From Hyphomicrobiales bacterium (GTDB lineage Bacteria > Pseudomonadota > Alphaproteobacteria > Rhizobiales > Xanthobacteraceae), in NCBI GenBank assembly GCA_026400425.1, contig JAPLPC010000530.1, forward strand, positions 1 through 9,107: a stretch of DNA of 9,107 nt, in the 5' to 3' direction. This document shows positions 6,198 through 9,107 of this stretch, one piece after another (within the stretch, counting starts at the first letter, position 1; every line of letters begins with the position of its first letter). The translations under genes and the position numbers were made by a program. Under the pieces are notes generated by a model. That model did not search any database. It was not told where the DNA came from and saw only the letters and a list, made by a program, of their open reading frames with translations.

Positions 6198-7245
6198 TTA
6201 CGCTACCAGCCAACCCTGCACCTTTGCAGGCGATGCGCTTGAACCAGTAGTGCAGTCCGAGCAGGTCGGTGAATCCCATGCCCCCATGCAGTTCCGTGGT
6301 CAGACGAGCAACTTCCCTGCCGACTTCGCTCACATGAGCCTTGGCATGCAGGGCCATAATGCGAGCTTCCTCAGGCAATGCATCTTGCGCATAGGCGGCG
6401 TACCATACCAGCGCGCGACAAGGTTCTAACATTGTCGCTAGATCTGCAATTGTATGCTTGACAGCCTGAAAGGAACCGATGGCGCGATCGAATTGAACCC
6501 TCTCTTTCGAATAATCGAGAGCTCGGTCGAACATGAACTGCGCAGCTCCTAGGGTATCTGCGGCGAGGACCAGTCTTCCCGCATCAATAACACGGGTCGC
6601 AGCTTCGTGTGCATCGGCAGCTGCATCTAGAATGATTGCTTTAGCTCCACTGAAAGCGTAGCTGGATATAGGCCGAGTCCGATCAATGCTTGCATGCACG
6701 TCAACAGTGACCCCTGTATCATGAGCGTCAACAAGTGCTGCCCGACCATCAGTTAAGAGCACGAGGACGTGAGATGCGGCTCCAGCGTCGAGCACTCCGG
6801 TCAAATGGCCACTAAGCATGTTGCCGTTCAGCCATGCTGAATTGCATCCTGTTTGCCCGGCTCCGTCCACGAACGCCATACTCATTTTAACTTCGCCGCT
6901 CGCTATCTTGGGAAGCCATTCCGCTTGCTGCGCCTCGCTGCCAAAAGACATCAACGTAAGCGGCGCCATCACGACGCTGGCCAGAAACGGTAGAGGCGTA
7001 ACATGATAGCCGAGACTTTCCGCAACAACTGCCGCGTCCAGCAACGCCAGTCCGGTGCCCCCGAAATGCTCCGGGACCAGAAATCCCACAATCCCCTGTC
7101 CCACCAAGCCCTCCCACAGCGCTGCATCAAATCCGGTGCCAATTCCGGCGACCTTGCGCAACCTCTCGATAGAGAGCTCTCCTTCCAGAAATCGGCGCAG
7201 CGAGCTCTCAAGTAGCTGCTGTTCGTTGCTAAGACCAAACTCCAT
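5986..7245 (-). CDS. Acyl-CoA dehydrogenase subunit with abnormal, probably read-through C-terminus
   Basis: A 419-residue frame encodes an acyl-CoA dehydrogenase of the divergent partner type often found next to a second dehydrogenase gene. The N-terminal helical domain runs about 1-115 (MEFGLSNEQQLLESSLRRFL, then VPEHFGGTGLALLDAAVVAE at about 58-77), the middle beta domain about 116-215, and the C-terminal helical domain carries RVQFDRAIGSFQAVKH (249-264) and ELHGGMGFTDLLGLHYWFKRI (318-338). After Ile338 the family normally ends within about 25 residues with an NRxLxGxP-type tail. Here GLAGSVINLK (344-353) is at best a poor remnant, and about 65 further residues rich in His, Pro, Arg and Cys have no counterpart. 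A frameshift, deletion or fusion near 6230 has probably removed the natural end. The start at 7245 follows the upstream dehydrogenase stop by 3 bp, with AAGG 8 bases before the ATG, so the two are co-transcribed and probably translationally coupled. The usual FAD-loop sequence in the middle domain is weak, as in partner subunits of heteromeric enzymes. Whether the product folds is uncertain. Confidence 0.8.
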   Translation of the reverse strand: MEFGLSNEQQLLESSLRRFLEGELSIERLRKVAGIGTGFDAALWEGLVGQGIVGFLVPEHFGGTGLALLDAAVVAESLGYHVTPLPFLASVVMAPLTLMSFGSEAQQAEWLPKIASGEVKMSMAFVDGAGQTGCNSAWLNGNMLSGHLTGVLDAGAASHVLVLLTDGRAALVDAHDTGVTVDVHASIDRTRPISSYAFSGAKAIILDAAADAHEAATRVIDAGRLVLAADTLGAAQFMFDRALDYSKERVQFDRAIGSFQAVKHTIADLATMLEPCRALVWYAAYAQDALPEEARIMALHAKAHVSEVGREVARLTTELHGGMGFTDLLGLHYWFKRIACKGAGLAGSVINLKSGIRFCRHLAASPQTHGRQADHPSTCTALGNGPDHLHPRWIDDSFLIWAELRNSCAAALKKGFPRG

Positions 7246-7248
7246 GTC

Positions 7249-8469
7249 TCATACCTTTTGGGCGGATTTTGTATTCGCGGTCGGCTCGCGGGGCAAACCA
7301 AGTCCGCGCTCTCCGATGATGTTCTTTTGGATATTGGACGAGCCACCACCGATGATCAGACCGATATCGTACATGTTGTCGATCTGCCAAGTCGTTGCCT
7401 CATCGTCTTCTAGTGCTTCACCTTTAGGCTCATAAGACAGACCTGCCGCACCAAGCACGTCGACGGCCAACGAAGACAAGCGGTAGGCAATCATGGTGCC
7501 GTTTAGCTTTACGATCAGGCGCCTGACACCCGACTCTTCATCTCTGGACTGCTCACTCAGCAATCGAAGACCGTGGAATTTCGATGCAAGGACTTCACCT
7601 TGAAGCTTGAGAAGCCGATCGCGATACTCCGGAATTTCAATTGTCGGCACACCTATTAAAGAAGTCCTTCTCATCAACTCTATGACCCGGGCAAGCCGAT
7701 GTGCGAGCTTATTGGGATCGCCAAGGAGAAGGCGTTCGTATTTCAAAGTCACGTTAGCGACGTGCCAGCCATCGCCTCGCTGCATTACGATCTGGTCGAT
7801 TGGAACGCGCACATTGGTAAGGAAAGTCTCGTTAAATTCGGCTCGCCCGGTCATTGTTATGAGTGGACGGACCTCGATTCCTTCGGCACTCATTGGGATT
7901 AAGAGATACGAAAGTCCGCCGTGTTTGCCCTTATCTGCATCGGTGCGGCACAGCAGGAACATCATGTCAGCAAAGTGCGCCGAACTGGTCCAGATTTTTT
8001 GACCATTGATTACAAAACGACCGTCATCCACATACGCATGTGTTTTTACAGCTGCCAAGTCTGAACCAGACCCCGGTTCGGAATATCCTTGACACCAGAT
8101 GACCTCGCCGCGGATGGTCGGACCGATCCATTTTGCGCACTGCTCTCTGGATCCAACCTCAAGAAGGGTCGGTACAAGCATCGAGATTCCCTGATTCATG
8201 ATGCCTGCAGAAACACCGGCCGTCGAAAATTCGTCTGCTATGATCGCCAATTCCATTACGTCTAGCGGAAGGCCGAAGCCGCCGTACTCCTTGGGAATGG
8301 TGCGCGCGAAGTATCCACGCTGGAGAAGCAGGCGCTGCCAATCCAGCGCCCGCTTGTCCGGTCGTTTACGACCGCCTCCTGTACGGGGCGACTGATCGCC
8401 GTATTGCTTTATGAAGTCGCGCACCTCTTCTCGTAGCGCTAGGTATCTGGGGCCATAGCTCAAATCCAT
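7249..8469 (-). CDS. Acyl-CoA dehydrogenase (FAD-dependent, FadE26/FadE17-like)
   Basis: This 406-residue enzyme appears intact. It would oxidise an acyl-CoA to the 2,3-enoyl-CoA using FAD, passing electrons to electron-transfer flavoprotein in the cytoplasm. Landmarks, numbered from the upstream ATG at 8475, are the N-terminal helical domain with IPKEYGGFGLPLDVMELAII (60-79), the FAD/substrate loop WCQGYSEPGSGSDLAAVKT (127-145), INGQKIWTSSAHFADMMFLL (156-175), the NVRVP strand (221-225), and the C-terminal IIGGGSSNIQKNIIGERGLG (374-393). The usual YEG-type catalytic Glu near the C-terminus is absent; the helix-G Glu in KYER (residue 247) is the likely base, as in isovaleryl-CoA and FadE26-type enzymes. 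The start is set at 8469 because GGAGGAG (8477-8483) is 7 bases upstream of it, but only 1 base from the ATG at 8475. It is the first gene of the minus-strand operon and overlaps functionally with the partner subunit 3 bp downstream. Confidence 0.92.
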   Translation of the reverse strand: MDLSYGPRYLALREEVRDFIKQYGDQSPRTGGGRKRPDKRALDWQRLLLQRGYFARTIPKEYGGFGLPLDVMELAIIADEFSTAGVSAGIMNQGISMLVPTLLEVGSREQCAKWIGPTIRGEVIWCQGYSEPGSGSDLAAVKTHAYVDDGRFVINGQKIWTSSAHFADMMFLLCRTDADKGKHGGLSYLLIPMSAEGIEVRPLITMTGRAEFNETFLTNVRVPIDQIVMQRGDGWHVANVTLKYERLLLGDPNKLAHRLARVIELMRRTSLIGVPTIEIPEYRDRLLKLQGEVLASKFHGLRLLSEQSRDEESGVRRLIVKLNGTMIAYRLSSLAVDVLGAAGLSYEPKGEALEDDEATTWQIDNMYDIGLIIGGGSSNIQKNIIGERGLGLPREPTANTKSAQKV

Positions 8470-8476
8470 GAGCATT

Positions 8477-8483
8477 CTCCTCC
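8477..8483 (-). promoter_or_regulatory. Ribosome binding site deciding the dehydrogenase start
   Basis: GGAGGAG on the minus strand is a strong Shine-Dalgarno. Spacing is 7 bases to the ATG at 8469 but only 1 base to the ATG at 8475, so the downstream ATG is the likelier start. Confidence 0.7.
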
Positions 8484-8826
8484 GCCAAGCGCTCCTTGCA
8501 AAAGCTACCGCATGAACCGGCGCTCGATGTGCGGGGTTTTCGCTTCTTAAATCAAATCATCAGTCAGCGCCCGCCCGACAGGGGCTTGCTTTCACAAGTC
8601 AATAATTCTAACGTTCGTTAGAAACGACATCCTCACTTTCTTTAATGGCTGGGTCAAGTAAGGCATCCCGTATTCTTTCGCCCGCACCACAGGATGAGAA
8701 CCCAGGGAAGGTTAGAGCCGATGCTCCGTCCTCATGCTTGCAGCCGGATCGAAGTAACTAATGATGAATGTGTGTAAGGCGCAGATTTCAGTTAGTTAAA
8801 AATAATTGTGATCGAGAGGACCTCAT
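8484..8826. promoter_or_regulatory. Divergent control region between the dehydrogenase operon and the thiolase
   Basis: About 340 bp separates the start codons of two divergent units and contains no gene. It holds the perfect palindrome at 8606-8623 and must contain both promoters. On the minus strand TAGAAT (8610-8605) is a good -10-like hexamer overlapping the palindrome but has no clear -35. On the plus strand TTGCTT (8586-8591) followed 17 bases later by TAACGT (8609-8614) is a weak candidate that also overlaps it. The thiolase ribosome site GAGAGGA is at 8814-8820. A plus-strand promoter further downstream is also possible, since the palindrome lies about 200 bp from that start codon. 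Confidence 0.55.
8606..8623. promoter_or_regulatory. Candidate TetR-type operator, perfect 8-2-8 palindrome
   Basis: TTCTAACGTTCGTTAGAA has perfect 8-bp arms around a TT centre. Size, symmetry and location between divergent catabolic genes are typical of TetR-family repressor sites, which are often relieved by a CoA-thioester ligand. The cognate regulator is not established: the TetR gene at 57-746 has a different repeat (ATACG-N4-CGTAT) before it. Confidence 0.65.
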
Positions 8827-9107
8827 ATGTCGCTTCGTGAGCGTATCGCCATAACTGGTATCGGCGAAACCAGTTACAGTCGCAACTCGGGAAAAAGCGT
8901 TCTGGCGCTTCAACTCGAGGCCTCTTTAAAAGCAATCGACGACGCCAGACTGTCGCCGAAAGAAATCGATGGTATCATTCCCTATTCGAATTCGGTGGTC
9001 GTAGCAGAGGACTTCATAACAAATCTTGGCATCGATGATCTTCGTTTCTCGGCGACCACTCCTCTTGGAGGCGCAAGCTGCGTTGCCGGAATACAAGCAG
9101 CTCTTTT
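8827..9107 (+). CDS. Thiolase-fold acyltransferase (SCP2-thiolase / lipid-transfer-type), 5' part only
   Basis: The gene starts at ATG 8827, with GAGAGGA 6 bases upstream, and is open to the window edge, so only about 93 residues are seen. The N-terminus MSLRERIAITGIGETSYSRN matches thiolase-like proteins of the acetyl-CoA acetyltransferase/lipid-transfer subgroup (IxGxGxTxYxR). It is followed by the helix SVLALQLEASLKAIDDARLS, then EIDGIIPYSN at 46-55. TTPLGGASCVAGIQAAL (77-93) is the start of the nucleophile-helix region, with a Cys at residue 85 near the position of the thiolase nucleophile. Classical thiolases cleave a 3-ketoacyl-CoA; several members of this subgroup instead act in retro-aldol or condensation steps, commonly with a small DUF35/OB-fold partner encoded next to them. 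The partner, if present, lies beyond the window. The gene is transcribed away from the dehydrogenase operon. Confidence 0.85.
   Translation, partial: MSLRERIAITGIGETSYSRNSGKSVLALQLEASLKAIDDARLSPKEIDGIIPYSNSVVVAEDFITNLGIDDLRFSATTPLGGASCVAGIQAAL

Noticed and set aside
1..9107. tRNA, rRNA, CRISPR array, toxin-antitoxin or defence system
   Set aside because: No cloverleaf-like sequence, no regularly spaced repeats and no recognisable defence or toxin domain were seen on either strand.

Overview
The window looks like an accessory (island- or plasmid-type) region of a proteobacterium, most likely an alphaproteobacterium. The IS3-family remnants, the TetR/AefR-like regulator and the acyl-CoA catabolic genes fit that group, but the sequence does not prove the host. 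It has two halves: a decayed left half (about 1-4540) of insertion-sequence wrecks and broken genes, and a better preserved right half (about 4660-9107) carrying CoA-thioester catabolism genes.

Left half. A TetR-family regulator (57-746, minus) appears intact. A degenerate IS3-family element (807-2002) ends only 60 bp upstream of its start; its 13-bp terminal inverted repeats still match, but its orfA and orfB are broken by frameshifts and stops. A second, different IS3-family remnant (2217-2528) lies beyond it on the opposite strand. From 2529 to about 3728 no gene can be supported. A relic of an aldehyde dehydrogenase C-terminus (3729-3879, minus) and a PaaI-type hotdog thioesterase pseudogene (4126-4537, minus) follow. 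Both lie on the same strand as the right-hand genes, so the catabolic operon may once have reached further left.

Right half. On the minus strand, in transcription order, are an intact acyl-CoA dehydrogenase (8469-7249), a second acyl-CoA dehydrogenase subunit starting 3 bp after it (7245-5986, with an abnormal C-terminus), and an intact flavin oxidoreductase of the nitronate monooxygenase family (5799-4663). Divergently, a thiolase/lipid-transfer-type acyltransferase starts at 8827 and runs off the window. The intergenic region between the two transcription units contains a perfect 8-2-8 palindrome (8606-8623) that looks like a TetR-type operator.

How the genes fit together. Two adjacent acyl-CoA dehydrogenase subunits, a thiolase and a nitronate-monooxygenase-like oxidoreductase form a beta-oxidation-like module for a CoA-activated, probably bulky or cyclic, carboxylic acid. 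This resembles in gene content the steroid and terpenoid catabolic clusters of actinobacteria and proteobacteria, where such acyl-CoA dehydrogenases work as heteromers and a nitronate-monooxygenase homologue (IpdC) acts on a CoA thioester. The substrate cannot be read from the sequence. The broken thioesterase, aldehyde dehydrogenase and second dehydrogenase tail suggest the cluster is partly decaying. I found no convincing new defence, RNA or repeat system here, and no tRNA, rRNA or CRISPR array.
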